NCBI GenBank assembly: GCA_050743365.1
Contig: JBOGFI010000050.1
Coordinates: forward strand, 23,501-87,500
Direction of reading: 5' to 3'
DNA length: 64,000 nt
Source of the DNA: JBOGFI01 sp050743365
GTDB lineage: Bacteria; Actinomycetota; Acidimicrobiia; IMCC26256; JACDBD01
Shown: one piece after another, positions 11,362 to 20,169 of the stretch
Layout of the letters: every line of letters starts with the position of its first letter
How positions within the stretch are numbered: the first letter of the stretch is position 1
Translations under genes and position numbers: made by a program
The notes under the pieces: generated by a model
What the model was told of the DNA's origin: nothing
Databases searched by the model: none
Seen by the model: only the letters and a program-made list of their open reading frames with translations

Positions 11362-11580
11362 ATGATGGGCCTCGAGAAGGTGGCCGTTTCCGTCATCACG
11401 CCGACCTACCTGCGACCGGTCCATGTTGGCGAGTTGGTGGAAAATCTGAAGGCACAGACGCTCCCGCCGGTCGAGCTCATTCTCGTCGACGCCGCTCCGC
11501 CCGCGGACGATGCCACCGGGATCGCCGGGGTTCTGCGCGTGGCAAGACGCCCGGGGCCGGACCCGTGCGCCTCGTCGTAG
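11362..11580 (+). pseudogene. Truncated GT2 glycosyltransferase, N-terminal fragment
   Basis: Only 72 codons remain. Residues 8-50 (VSVITPTYLRPVHVGELVEN, then VELILVDAAPPADD) are the first strand-helix-strand of a family 2 glycosyltransferase. They resemble the start of the complete GT2 at 16696-17697 (LSVVTPTLGRPAEVESLLRN, then VIVVDGAARGDD). After about residue 55 the frame becomes nonsense and stops, so the DxD and catalytic parts are gone. The end overlaps the start of the next GT4 gene by 16 bases, which suggests a deletion joined the two genes. Confidence 0.7.
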
Positions 11581-12755
11581 TCTCCCACAAGCCGGTCTGG
11601 CCCAGTGCGGCGGCCGAATCGGGCTACGCGACGACGGGAGGCTTCCCCTTCCAGATGCGGGCGCTGGCGGAGCTCTTCGACGCCACAACGCTTTGCCTGC
11701 CGGTCGAGGACGTCCCGAGCAGCACGTGCGGGGTCGCTATCGACGGCGCGCGGCTGCGGGTCGTGCCTTTGGGTCCACTCAAGGGTGCGGGGATCGCTCG
11801 CAGAGCCAGGTTGCCGCTGTGGGTCGCCGCGAATCTGCCTCGGCTCGTGCGGGCCGTTCGGCGTGCTGACGCCGTGCACGTGCCAATCCCCGGAGACGTC
11901 GGGACGATCGGCATCCTGGTCGCAGAGGCGTTGCGACGGCCGCTGTTCGTACGCCATTGTGGCAACTGGGCGGTTCCCCGTACTCCAGCCGAGCGGCTAT
12001 GGCGCTGGTACATGGAGCGTGCCATCGGCGGACGACGGGTGATGGTCGCAACCGGAGAAGGCGACCGGCCGCCGTCAACCACCAACGATGCGATGACATG
12101 GATCTTCTCGACCACGCTTACCGAGCGGGAGCTAGCAGAGCGCAGGCGCGTCAGGGTGCGCCCGGCCATGCCGGCCGCACTCGTGACCGTGGGCCGGCAG
12201 GTGCACCTCAAGGGGACAGCGACTGCGATCGAAGCGGTGCGCATTCTCGGCGATCGGGGCGTGGACGCAACACTCGACGTGGTCGGCGACGGGCCGGACC
12301 TCTATAGCTTCCGCGAGCTCGCGTCGCGCCTTGGTGTCGCCGAACAGGTCCGCTTCCACGGCCAGGTTGGTCACGACGACGTCATGGCCATCCTCGACGC
12401 CGCCGACGTCTTCGTGTTCCCCACTGCCGCTTCGGAGGGCTTCCCGAAAGCCGTCCTGGAGGCGCTGGCTTCCGGCCTGCCGGTCGTCACCTCGTCGGTC
12501 TCGTCGCTTCCCAACCTCGTGGGGCGTGCCGGGGTGGTGCTCGAGGACCCGTCCGCGGACGCGGTCGCCGCGTCAATCGAGCGCGTAGTGAGCGATACCG
12601 AGGTCTACCAGCGGTTGTCGGAGGACGCGGTCGCCGCTGCCGCCGACCGGAGCCTGGAACGCTGGCGCGACACTCTCGGAGGTCTTCTCACTGAGCGTTG
12701 GGGACAGCTCAGGGACGGTCGCCACATTCCCGAGGACCGCCGATGGTCGGCCTGA
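11565..12755 (+). CDS. Glycosyltransferase family 4-like
   Basis: A 396-residue GT-B glycosyltransferase. Start choice: GTG 11565 gives RLVVVSHKPVWPS, the first strand of the fold; the longer frame upstream covers the GT2 remnant and noncoding DNA. The acceptor half has HVPIPGDVGTIGILVAEAL. The donor half has LVTVGRQVHLKGTATAIEA, DVVGDGPDLYSF, and PTAASEGFPKAVLEALASGLPVV with the paired glutamates of GT4 enzymes. It overlaps the next gene by 13 bases. Confidence 0.85.
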   Translation: MRLVVVSHKPVWPSAAAESGYATTGGFPFQMRALAELFDATTLCLPVEDVPSSTCGVAIDGARLRVVPLGPLKGAGIARRARLPLWVAANLPRLVRAVRRADAVHVPIPGDVGTIGILVAEALRRPLFVRHCGNWAVPRTPAERLWRWYMERAIGGRRVMVATGEGDRPPSTTNDAMTWIFSTTLTERELAERRRVRVRPAMPAALVTVGRQVHLKGTATAIEAVRILGDRGVDATLDVVGDGPDLYSFRELASRLGVAEQVRFHGQVGHDDVMAILDAADVFVFPTAASEGFPKAVLEALASGLPVVTSSVSSLPNLVGRAGVVLEDPSADAVAASIERVVSDTEVYQRLSEDAVAAAADRSLERWRDTLGGLLTERWGQLRDGRHIPEDRRWSA

Positions 12756-14125
12756 GCGCGTCCGCGGCCGCCAGCGAGCGCACACGGCTGCTGACGCCGA
12801 GCCGCCTCGTCGACCTCCCGCTCGTCTTCCTGGCCGCCCACATAGCGCTCGGACCGGTCTTCGCCCAGTGGAGCGCTGTGAGCACCGTCCACGCCTACGT
12901 CACCGTGGCCATCACCATGACGTGGGCGGCCTTCGGTCGCAAGCTCGAGCGGGTCGTCGCCGGCGCCGGCTACGTGGCGATGTGCGATGTGCTGTGGAGA
13001 GGCGCACACGCGCGTTTCTTCCACGAGGGGGCGAAGTACGTCGTGACCGCTGTCTTGCTCCTGGCGATGGTGCGGTTCGTGCGGACGCGGCGGCGCGCGT
13101 TGCTGCCGCTCGCCTATCTGGCGTTGCTACTGCCCTCGGCGTTGCTCACCGTGGACGCCAGCGGCCTCGCCGGCGGTCGCGAGCCGCTGAGCTTCAATCT
13201 TTCCGGGCCGCTCACGCTGGCCGTCTCCGCGGTGTTCTTTCTCCAGATCCGCTGCTCGTGGCGTGAGTTGCGCCACGTCTTCGTCATCATGCTGGGTCCC
13301 ATTACCGCGCTGGCGTCTGCGGCGACGTACATCATCTTGACCGAGGACATCGTCTTCGCCACCGAGAGCACTCGACTCGCGAGCGTCGGCCGCTTTGCCC
13401 GCGGCTTTGGCCCGAATCAGGTCTCGGCCGTCCTCGGGCTCGGCGCCCTGATCTGCCTGCTGCTCCTGCTACGCGAGCGTCGGAGCCTCGCGCGTCCTAT
13501 CGAACTCGTGCTCGGTCTGTGGTTCTTCGGGACGTGCGTGCTGACGTTCTCGCGCGGCGGTGCCTTCAACTTTGTCGTCGCCGGCGGGGTCGCGGTGCTC
13601 TTGCAACTCGCTCGCGGCCGCGGGCACGCGAAGACGCTCGCGATCCTGGGCGTCGCGGTCGTTGCCGGGGTCGTGGTCTTCAGCCGGCTTGACACCTTCA
13701 CCGGCGGGGCGCTCGAGCGGCGCTTCGCCGAGCGGAGCACGACCGGCCGCACCGAAATCGCCGAGACGGACCTCGACATCTGGGCCGGTCACCGCTTGGC
13801 CGGGGTCGGCCCGGGCCGTTCGCCGGAGTTCCGCAGTGGAGAGCTCGAGGAGGATGTCACCCACACCGAGTTCACGAGGGCGCTCGCCGAACACGGCATG
13901 CTCGGGTTGCTCGCCATGGTCGGACTCCTTGCGGTCGCGGGCCGGGCGGTCATCGCCGCGCCGAACTCGTGGAGCAGAACGGTGACGATCGCGCTCATGC
14001 TCTGGGCGGTCGCCGACATGGCGCATACCGCGATGCGCCTCGCCGCGCCGGGATTCGTGTTCGGCCTCGCTATGGCGAGGGTCATCTCCATGACCACGGC
14101 GGGCCCGGAGCAACCATCGACATGA
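12743..14125 (+). CDS. O-antigen polymerase/ligase-like membrane protein (Wzy/WaaL type)
   Basis: A 460-residue polytopic membrane protein with about ten or more hydrophobic segments (for example YVVTAVLLLAMVRFV, LLPLAYLALLLPSALL, VSAVLGLGALICLLLLL, TLAILGVAVVAGVVVF). The central loop has LTFSRGGAFNF, the R-G-G-type motif of the Wzy_C/O-antigen ligase family, and the later stretch GVGPGRSPEF and HTEFTRALAEHGMLGLL is typical of the large periplasmic loop with its conserved His. ATG 12743 is preferred over an upstream start. It likely polymerises or ligates the exported repeat units outside the membrane. Confidence 0.82.
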   Translation: MVGLSASAAASERTRLLTPSRLVDLPLVFLAAHIALGPVFAQWSAVSTVHAYVTVAITMTWAAFGRKLERVVAGAGYVAMCDVLWRGAHARFFHEGAKYVVTAVLLLAMVRFVRTRRRALLPLAYLALLLPSALLTVDASGLAGGREPLSFNLSGPLTLAVSAVFFLQIRCSWRELRHVFVIMLGPITALASAATYIILTEDIVFATESTRLASVGRFARGFGPNQVSAVLGLGALICLLLLLRERRSLARPIELVLGLWFFGTCVLTFSRGGAFNFVVAGGVAVLLQLARGRGHAKTLAILGVAVVAGVVVFSRLDTFTGGALERRFAERSTTGRTEIAETDLDIWAGHRLAGVGPGRSPEFRSGELEEDVTHTEFTRALAEHGMLGLLAMVGLLAVAGRAVIAAPNSWSRTVTIALMLWAVADMAHTAMRLAAPGFVFGLAMARVISMTTAGPEQPST

Positions 14126-15174
14126 GGGCGAGCCGCCCGCGGCTCTGCGTCGCGGGCCCACTGCTCGGGACGAATCCGGGCTGGGTTCCCAGCCAGGGTG
14201 AGATCTTGGCGGAGCACTTCCGAGCGGAGGGTTACGAGGTCCGGTTGACCTCGCGCCGTGTGCGCCGGCTCCCCCGACTCATGGACACGGTCGTGGCGCT
14301 CATCCGATGGCGTCGCCGTGTTGACGTGCTGCACGTGCTGGTCTTCAGTGGACTCGCGTTCGCGATGGCGGACCTGACCGCAACGCTCGGGCGGATGCTG
14401 GGTCTCCCGGTGGTCCTGCACCTTCATGGCGGAGCCCTCCCCGAGTTCGCGGTCCGGCATCCGCGATGGGTCAGTCGTGTTCTCGACCGCGGGGACGCCC
14501 TCGTCTCACCGTCCCGATACTTGAGCTCGAAGCTCCCGGTGACGCGCCGTGGGATCGCCGTGATTCCGAACCTCATCTCGATCGACGACTATCCGTTCCG
14601 GCTGCGAGGTCCGGTAGGGCCTTCGCTGCTGTGGATGCGGACATTTCATCCCAACTACAACCCCGACCTTGCCCTCGAGGTACTCGCACGCCTCCGGACC
14701 CGACATCCCGCCACCACGCTGACGATGGCCGGTCAGGAGAAGGGGAAATTGGCTCGCGTTCGAGCGCGCGCCCGAGAGCTGGGGCTCGATGCCGCGGCGC
14801 GCTTCGTCGGGTTCCTCGACCTCGCCGGTAAGCAGCGGGAGTTCGCCCGCCACGACATCTTCCTGAACACCAATCGGGTCGACAACATGCCCGTGAGCGT
14901 GCTCGAGGCCGCCGCATTCGGCCTGCCCATCGTCGCCACCGAGGTCGGAGGCATCCCGTACCTCCTCGAGCACGAGCACACTGCGCTCCTCGTCCCCAAC
15001 GATGACGCGACCGCAATGGCGTGCGCCATCGAGCGGCTTCTTGCGGAGCCCTCGCTCGCGCAGGCACTGTCGCGCAACGGGCGGTCCCTCGCCGAGGCTT
15101 CGGCGTGGCCCTCCGTCTTCGCTCTGTGGGAGCCGCTCCTCGACGAAGTGGCACGGCACCGTGCGCCTGCTTGA
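14122..15174 (+). CDS. Glycosyltransferase family 4-like
   Basis: A 350-residue GT-B enzyme. The N terminus RPRLCVAGPLLGTNPGWVPS followed by LAEHFRAEGYEV is the acceptor domain; VVLHLHGGALPEF has the conserved His of GT4. The donor domain shows LLWMRTFHPNYNPDLALEVL, FVGFLDLAGK and NRVDNMPVSVLEAAAFGLPI with the expected glutamate, then VATEVGGIPYLLE. ATG 14122 overlaps the polymerase stop (ATGA), so translation is coupled. Confidence 0.86.
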   Translation: MRASRPRLCVAGPLLGTNPGWVPSQGEILAEHFRAEGYEVRLTSRRVRRLPRLMDTVVALIRWRRRVDVLHVLVFSGLAFAMADLTATLGRMLGLPVVLHLHGGALPEFAVRHPRWVSRVLDRGDALVSPSRYLSSKLPVTRRGIAVIPNLISIDDYPFRLRGPVGPSLLWMRTFHPNYNPDLALEVLARLRTRHPATTLTMAGQEKGKLARVRARARELGLDAAARFVGFLDLAGKQREFARHDIFLNTNRVDNMPVSVLEAAAFGLPIVATEVGGIPYLLEHEHTALLVPNDDATAMACAIERLLAEPSLAQALSRNGRSLAEASAWPSVFALWEPLLDEVARHRAPA

Positions 15175-16549
15175 CGTCCACCATCGATCCCCGTACGCGC
15201 TCCGCGTCGCCATGGCGACGGCTCACGGTTGGCATCTCGACCGCTGGCGCTACGGACGGGATCTCGACGAGCACGTCGCCCGCACGGTCGAGCGCGAGCA
15301 GTGGCCAGCTGCTCGATGGAACGAATGGCGAGACCATTCCCTTGCGCGCCTGCTGCATCACGCCGCCACGACGGTGCCGTGGTACCGCGACGACTGGGCG
15401 GCGCGCCGTCGGCGGGGCGATCGTGGTTCCTGGGAGGAGCTCGAGCGCTGGCCGGTGCTCCCCAAGTCGACGGTTCGGAGCAGCCCGCGTGCATTCGTCT
15501 CAGACCGTCCCCGATCTCCCAAGCTGTTCGAGGATCACACCAGCGGCACGACGGGAACACCGCTCAGCGTCTGGCTCGACCGCCCGGCGGTGCGGGCCTG
15601 GTACGCGCTCTTCGAGGCGCGGGTCCGGCGCTGGAACGGTGTCCGCCGAGGCGACCGGTGGGCGGTGATCGGCGGGCAGCTGGTTGTCCCCGTCGACCGC
15701 GCCGACCCGCCCTATTGGGTATGGAACGCCAGCAGCCGTCAGCTTTACCTCTCTGCGTTTCACATCCGGGCCGCCGCGGCACCAGCCTACGTTCGGGCGC
15801 TGCGCAAGCACCGGGTCCGCTGGCTGCTGGGTTATCCCTCGGCGATCGCGAGCCTCGCGCGGGCGGCCGAGGAGGCCGGCGTCTTGCCACCGCCGCTCGA
15901 GGTCGTGGTCACGAACGCGGAGCCGCTCCTCCAGCGGCAGAAGGCGCTCATCGAGCGCGTCTTCCGGTGTCCCGTCCGCGACACCTACGGCATGGCCGAG
16001 GCGGTGGCGGGCGCCTCCGCGTGCGGTAGCGGCGTGCTCCACCTGTGGCCAGATGCGGGTGTCATCGAGGTTCTGAACCGCACCCACGGCGCGCCAGTGC
16101 CTCCTGGCACGACGGGCCGGTTCGTGTGTACCGGCCTGGTCAACTGGGCGATGCCCCTGGTGCGTTACGACATCGGTGACCGAGGACGAGTAGCCGAGGC
16201 GTCAGCCTGCAAATGCGGGCGACTCCTCCCGACGCTTGCCGCCGTCGAAGGTCGCGACGACGACGTCGTCGTCACGAGGGATGGGCGCTTGATCGGTCGC
16301 CTCGATCCGGTGTTCAAGTCTGACCTACCGGTAGTCGAGGCACAGATCGTCCAGCACGACCTCGATCGCTTCGAGATCGCGTTGGTCCCCGCCTACGGCT
16401 TCGATGACTATTGGGCCCAGGTGCTGCGATCCCGGCTGAGACAACGCGTGGGCGACGTGGCGGTCGAAATTCGGACGGTGGAGGCCATTCCCCGAGGAGC
16501 CAACGGAAAGTTCCGCGCGGTTATATCGGAGCTGACCAGCAGCCGGTGA
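15161..16549 (+). CDS. CapK/phenylacetate-CoA ligase-like adenylate-forming enzyme
   Basis: A 462-residue member of the PaaK/CapK branch of adenylate-forming enzymes. The phosphate-binding loop is DHTSGTTGTPLSVW near residue 130; DTYGMAEAVAGAS near residue 275 matches the Y-G-x-x-E adenine motif, and LVRYDIGDRG is the D-containing hinge motif. The C-terminal end IPRGANGKFRAVIS carries the Gly-Lys-Phe signature with the catalytic-type lysine. GTG 15161 overlaps the preceding gene by 14 bases. CapK-type proteins occur in capsule loci and are thought to activate a carboxylate for transfer. A free ACP about 6 kb upstream may be its acceptor. Confidence 0.8.
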   Translation: MRLLDVHHRSPYALRVAMATAHGWHLDRWRYGRDLDEHVARTVEREQWPAARWNEWRDHSLARLLHHAATTVPWYRDDWAARRRRGDRGSWEELERWPVLPKSTVRSSPRAFVSDRPRSPKLFEDHTSGTTGTPLSVWLDRPAVRAWYALFEARVRRWNGVRRGDRWAVIGGQLVVPVDRADPPYWVWNASSRQLYLSAFHIRAAAAPAYVRALRKHRVRWLLGYPSAIASLARAAEEAGVLPPPLEVVVTNAEPLLQRQKALIERVFRCPVRDTYGMAEAVAGASACGSGVLHLWPDAGVIEVLNRTHGAPVPPGTTGRFVCTGLVNWAMPLVRYDIGDRGRVAEASACKCGRLLPTLAAVEGRDDDVVVTRDGRLIGRLDPVFKSDLPVVEAQIVQHDLDRFEIALVPAYGFDDYWAQVLRSRLRQRVGDVAVEIRTVEAIPRGANGKFRAVISELTSSR

Positions 16550-16695
16550 CCGGTCGCTGTGATCACACGGGCCTGAGGTCCCAAGAACGCGCCCGCCACT
16601 GGCGTCCGTCCGACGCCAGCTCGTTTAGGTTTATCTCGCTGACCGATAACCGGCGCGCGGCCATGAGCTGCACCATTGTGGATTATGCGGGACCG

Positions 16696-17697
16696 TCAAT
16701 CCGGGTTGTTGTCCTCCCTACGGCCACGGCGAATCAGCGTCGCTTTGACGATACCAACCGACTTTCCAACACAACTCTCCAGCGAACCTAGGCCCGGATG
16801 TCTCACAAGCGCGGCAACGGCGGCGGCCCATTGGGTCAGTTGCACCAACCACCACCGCACTTCCTGGCGAACGGACCGTTGGGGAAGGATGTCGAGAAAG
16901 AGGTAGCGATAGTTCACGGCTGACTTCTGGCCCGTCAGAAATGGCGATTCTCGAGCAACCGCCACACGTAGGTGCGAACACCTGGCTGACCCCAACTCGT
17001 AAAGTAACCACCCTCGCTGGCTTGCCCGCAGAGCATGATGAGCATCCTCCATGACTCCATGGCCCGAAAAGAACGGATCGAAGTAGACACCTTGGTCGAA
17101 TACCTCGCGTCGCCATACGGCACACCCAGCGCCCATAAAGTCGATCCTTCGTAATCCGCTGTGTGGTGCCTGCAGATAGCGATTGATAGGATATCCCGAT
17201 GAGTAGTCGAAATGGCCGGGCTCGATCGTCGAAAACAAGTGCAACTTCCGGTACCATCGCCACCGACGTGATGTGAACGGATTAAGGAACGCATTTGTTA
17301 TATAACCCGAAATTCCGCCGATCACGTGACTGCTGTCGCGCTGAAATTCGCGAATGATGTTCTCGAGGAACGTCGGTTCAAGCCGGATGTCGTCATCGAT
17401 CAGGCATACAAACGCTCCGATCGCGGCGTGGATACCGACATTGCGCTGCACTGCAGTCCCTCGCGGAGCGCGCTGATAGTGGACACCGAACGGAAGATCC
17501 TTAGCGATCGCACACACCACGCGGGATGTCCGATCATCACCGCGAGCGGCTCCGTCAACGACGATGACTTCTGTAGGAAGGAGCCTCTGACCAGCCAGGT
17601 TCCGGAGTAAGCTCTCGACTTCCGCCGGGCGACCAAGCGTGGGCGTAACAACCGAAAGCTGTACCTCTTCGGGTGTGTAGCCCATCTCAGTCGACAT
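16696..17697 (-). CDS. Glycosyltransferase family 2
   Basis: A 333-residue GT-A enzyme. LSVVTPTLGRPAEVESLL at the N terminus and VIVVDGAARGDD are the nucleotide-binding strands. GTAVQRNVGIHAAIGAFVCL leads into the metal-binding LIDDDIRL (DxD type), and FMGAGCAVWRREVFD with the following HGVMEDAHHALRA is the catalytic ED region. A second in-frame ATG near residue 5 could be the start. Base composition here is clearly less GC-rich than the neighbours. It is encoded opposite to the main run of genes and convergent with the CapK-like gene. The 146 bases between them show nothing. Confidence 0.85.
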   Translation of the reverse strand: MSTEMGYTPEEVQLSVVTPTLGRPAEVESLLRNLAGQRLLPTEVIVVDGAARGDDRTSRVVCAIAKDLPFGVHYQRAPRGTAVQRNVGIHAAIGAFVCLIDDDIRLEPTFLENIIREFQRDSSHVIGGISGYITNAFLNPFTSRRWRWYRKLHLFSTIEPGHFDYSSGYPINRYLQAPHSGLRRIDFMGAGCAVWRREVFDQGVYFDPFFSGHGVMEDAHHALRASQRGWLLYELGSARCSHLRVAVARESPFLTGQKSAVNYRYLFLDILPQRSVRQEVRWWLVQLTQWAAAVAALVRHPGLGSLESCVGKSVGIVKATLIRRGRREDNNPD

Positions 17698-17922
17698 ACC
17701 CGCGCCTAGGGTGGGTGCTTCACGCCGAGGCTGAACGAGTCCGGCGGAGGCGTTCAGCTCCAGGGCTCAAGTGTCTCGAACTCCGAGTCGTGAGGCGCTC
17801 CCGCGGCCGGTGGATGGCCTCTGATTCATGCTAGCGGCGGACGTGGACGCCAGCCTGGTCAAGGTCCGGAAGGGGCCTATCGCGGGCGCTGCGCCCCTGA
17901 AGAGCAACGAGTATTACCTTCT

Positions 17923-18732
17923 GTGGGTATGGGGCGACTACAACAGTTCGCCCGCCAACTCTGGGTCCGGCATCTTCGAGAGCGACTTCCCGACGATCCG
18001 GTCACACGGCAGCGGGTCAAGCTCCTTTGGCACTTTTGGGGCTACTGGCCGCTTCTACTCCCCTCTGCACTCAGTGTGAAGCGGCGGTTGGAGCTCCTTT
18101 GGCGTTTCGCGATCGTCGACTGGTTTGTGCCTCACGCCCACACGCCGAGCGAAGTCAGCAGGATTGTTCGCGCTCTGGCGTCTCGCCGGGGAAAGGGCGA
18201 GTGGGTGATCGAGGCCGGATGCTGGCGAGGCGGTAGCACTGCCAAGTTCAGTCTCGCGTGTGCGTTGCTCGGCTACCGCCTAGCCATCTACGACTCCTTC
18301 CAGGGAGTCGAACCGATCGGCACCGAGGGCGGTGTATACGACTTCTCAGATCAATACCAAGCGACAGAGGAGCTCGTACGGGGTCACGTATCCCGCTATG
18401 GGATCATCAAAGTGTGTGAGTTCCATCCCGGCTGGTTTGCTCACACACTCCGGCCCGAAAAGGCTCCCAGGCCGATCCGACTCGTGTACATCGACTGCGA
18501 TCTAGCGAAGGGCACGCGTGAGGTACTTGACGGTGTAGCCGGCAACCTGACGAACGACGCGCTCATCTTCTCGCAGGACTATCACATACCCGCGGTACGG
18601 AGGCTCCTCGATGACCGATCGATCCGGCGCTCGCTGGGCATCGATTCGACGGATCCAGTCGTAGTAGCTGGACACACCGCTATCATGGCCTTGAGTGGAG
18701 CATCGACAACCTTGAATCGTTCCCGCGACTGA
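17923..18732 (+). CDS. TylF/MycF-type macrocin O-methyltransferase-like protein
   Basis: A 269-residue protein with the MycF/TylF O-methyltransferase layout: EWVIEAGCWRGGSTAKFSLA is the SAM-binding strand and loop, YRLAIYDSFQGVEP follows, and RLVYIDCDLAKGTREVLD plus LIFSQDYH carry the aspartates that bind the catalytic metal. This family methylates sugar hydroxyls, so a role in tailoring a cluster sugar is reasonable. The start is GTG 17923 or ATG 17929. The 225 bases upstream separate it from the divergent GT2 gene and hold the promoters. Confidence 0.75.
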   Translation: MGMGRLQQFARQLWVRHLRERLPDDPVTRQRVKLLWHFWGYWPLLLPSALSVKRRLELLWRFAIVDWFVPHAHTPSEVSRIVRALASRRGKGEWVIEAGCWRGGSTAKFSLACALLGYRLAIYDSFQGVEPIGTEGGVYDFSDQYQATEELVRGHVSRYGIIKVCEFHPGWFAHTLRPEKAPRPIRLVYIDCDLAKGTREVLDGVAGNLTNDALIFSQDYHIPAVRRLLDDRSIRRSLGIDSTDPVVVAGHTAIMALSGASTTLNRSRD

Positions 18733-18811
18733 GAAGTTCACCTGCGGACTCAGTCGATGCGTCGCGTGGTCGCTCGAGCAACGTGGGTGGGGTCCGCGTG
18801 GTGTGTCGACC

Positions 18812-19789
18812 CTAGTGGGAACTTGCGCCTCGTTGGTTCCGGGCGGTACCGATGAGGTGCTTCGTGCCTAGCACCTGCTCGGCAGTCCCGGAACGCATCG
18901 ATTGGGAACGGTTGACGACGTTCCCGAGCATGGAACGCGTCGTGCGGACGGGGTGTCGTATCGACCAGGACTGCAGACCGTAGGTCCGCCAGCGCCCAGC
19001 GACCACGGCGTAATCCACCCTCACATCGTCGAAGAACCCGCGAAGAAGCTCTTGGAGCTCAGCCTTGCGGTAGTGGCGCTTGTGATCTTCGGCGGGTACC
19101 GGGTCGTTGTCACCGTTCGGCGTCGTCATGAGAAAGAAGCCACCCGGGCGCAGCACTCGGCTGACATTCGACACAAAGGACGCGTCGTCCTCGACATGCT
19201 CGAGAACCTCCACCGCCACGACACCGTCGAACGATCGTGTTGGGAACTTGGTCTGCGTCATGTCGTCGTACACGACGTCGATAACGTTGCTTCGCCGCGA
19301 TTTTGTCTGATCGATCATTTCCTCGTTGATACCGAGGTTAAGCGCATGTTGCATGCGGCTCTCGCGCGGTAGATCGCTGATCGTGACACGTGCTGGTACA
19401 CCGACCGTGTAATGCGACTTGCGGCCACCCACATCGAGAAGGGAGACCGGAGCCCCCGACGTTTCGACGAGAGTTCGAAGACGGCGTCTGATCTCGCCAT
19501 ATAGGGGCAGCATCAGCGGCTGGAGCACGACGTAGCCGTACTCAAATGGCTTCACGGATAGACCCCGAATCTGCCCGTCTCGGCTGAGTCGGCCATCCGC
19601 TGACAGTATGCGCAAAGTGAGTCGAGTGCGTGTCGGCGGTCTCGTGCCGTACGAAGCGCGTAGTTCCCCGTAGGAAGCTGGGGTCAACCACGGGCGCGCT
19701 GGGCCACTGGGTGAAAGGATCGCCTGGAGTGCGGTGAGGCCGAGGTTTCCACCGGCGACGAGGTCGCCGAGCTGCGGATGAAGCGTCAT
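18812..19789 (-). CDS. Class I SAM-dependent methyltransferase
   Basis: A Rossmann methyltransferase of about 325 residues. Signatures are VSLLDVGGRKSHYT (motif I), RSFDGVVAVEVLEHVEDDA (motif III/IV) and VSRVLRPGGFFLMTTPNGD. The open frame continues to 19951, but the extra 54 residues look like noncoding translation, so the ATG at 19789 (MTLHPQLGDL, with GAGGAC just before it) is preferred. It is transcribed away from the BY-kinase fusion gene. Together with the two other methyltransferases it could modify cluster sugars. Confidence 0.72.
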   Translation of the reverse strand: MTLHPQLGDLVAGGNLGLTALQAILSPSGPARPWLTPASYGELRASYGTRPPTRTRLTLRILSADGRLSRDGQIRGLSVKPFEYGYVVLQPLMLPLYGEIRRRLRTLVETSGAPVSLLDVGGRKSHYTVGVPARVTISDLPRESRMQHALNLGINEEMIDQTKSRRSNVIDVVYDDMTQTKFPTRSFDGVVAVEVLEHVEDDASFVSNVSRVLRPGGFFLMTTPNGDNDPVPAEDHKRHYRKAELQELLRGFFDDVRVDYAVVAGRWRTYGLQSWSIRHPVRTTRSMLGNVVNRSQSMRSGTAEQVLGTKHLIGTARNQRGASSH

Positions 19790-20169
19790 GTCCTCAAACG
19801 AACCGTGGTCCTGTGGCCGACGCGAAAGCGCGGCGTCATCGTCGCGGCCCACAAGGACCGACCTGATCGGCTGCCCCTGCCCTTCCCTGCCTACGAACGC
19901 GCTCACGACGTGACTCGAGCAGAACAGTGCATCCGAGTCGCCCGACGACACGTCAGACGCCGGAACCTGGTTCGATCGGCGGGTTCTGCCGAGCGCACTA
20001 CGGAGGCGTGCTCACCACGGCCGGGACCTGGGTCAGAGGTCGCAGTCGACTCAGAAGTTGCGGTCTGGGCGCGTTCGTCGGCGAGGATCTCGTCCGGCGA
20101 TATGGGATAGATTGGTCATTCGGCGCCTCGCGCGGGTTGTTGGATCGACCGGCTGGACCGGGGGACCCA
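19790..20169. other. Divergent intergenic region
   Basis: About 380 bases lie between the start of the methyltransferase (reverse) and the start of the Wzz/BY-kinase fusion (forward). Both frames stay open through it, but neither reads like protein. It should contain the promoters of both genes. I see no palindrome or clear sigma-factor motif. Confidence 0.35.

Noticed and set aside
17828..18079. 83-residue open frame upstream of the TylF-like gene
   Set aside because: It overlaps the methyltransferase in another frame and has no ribosome-binding site or family.
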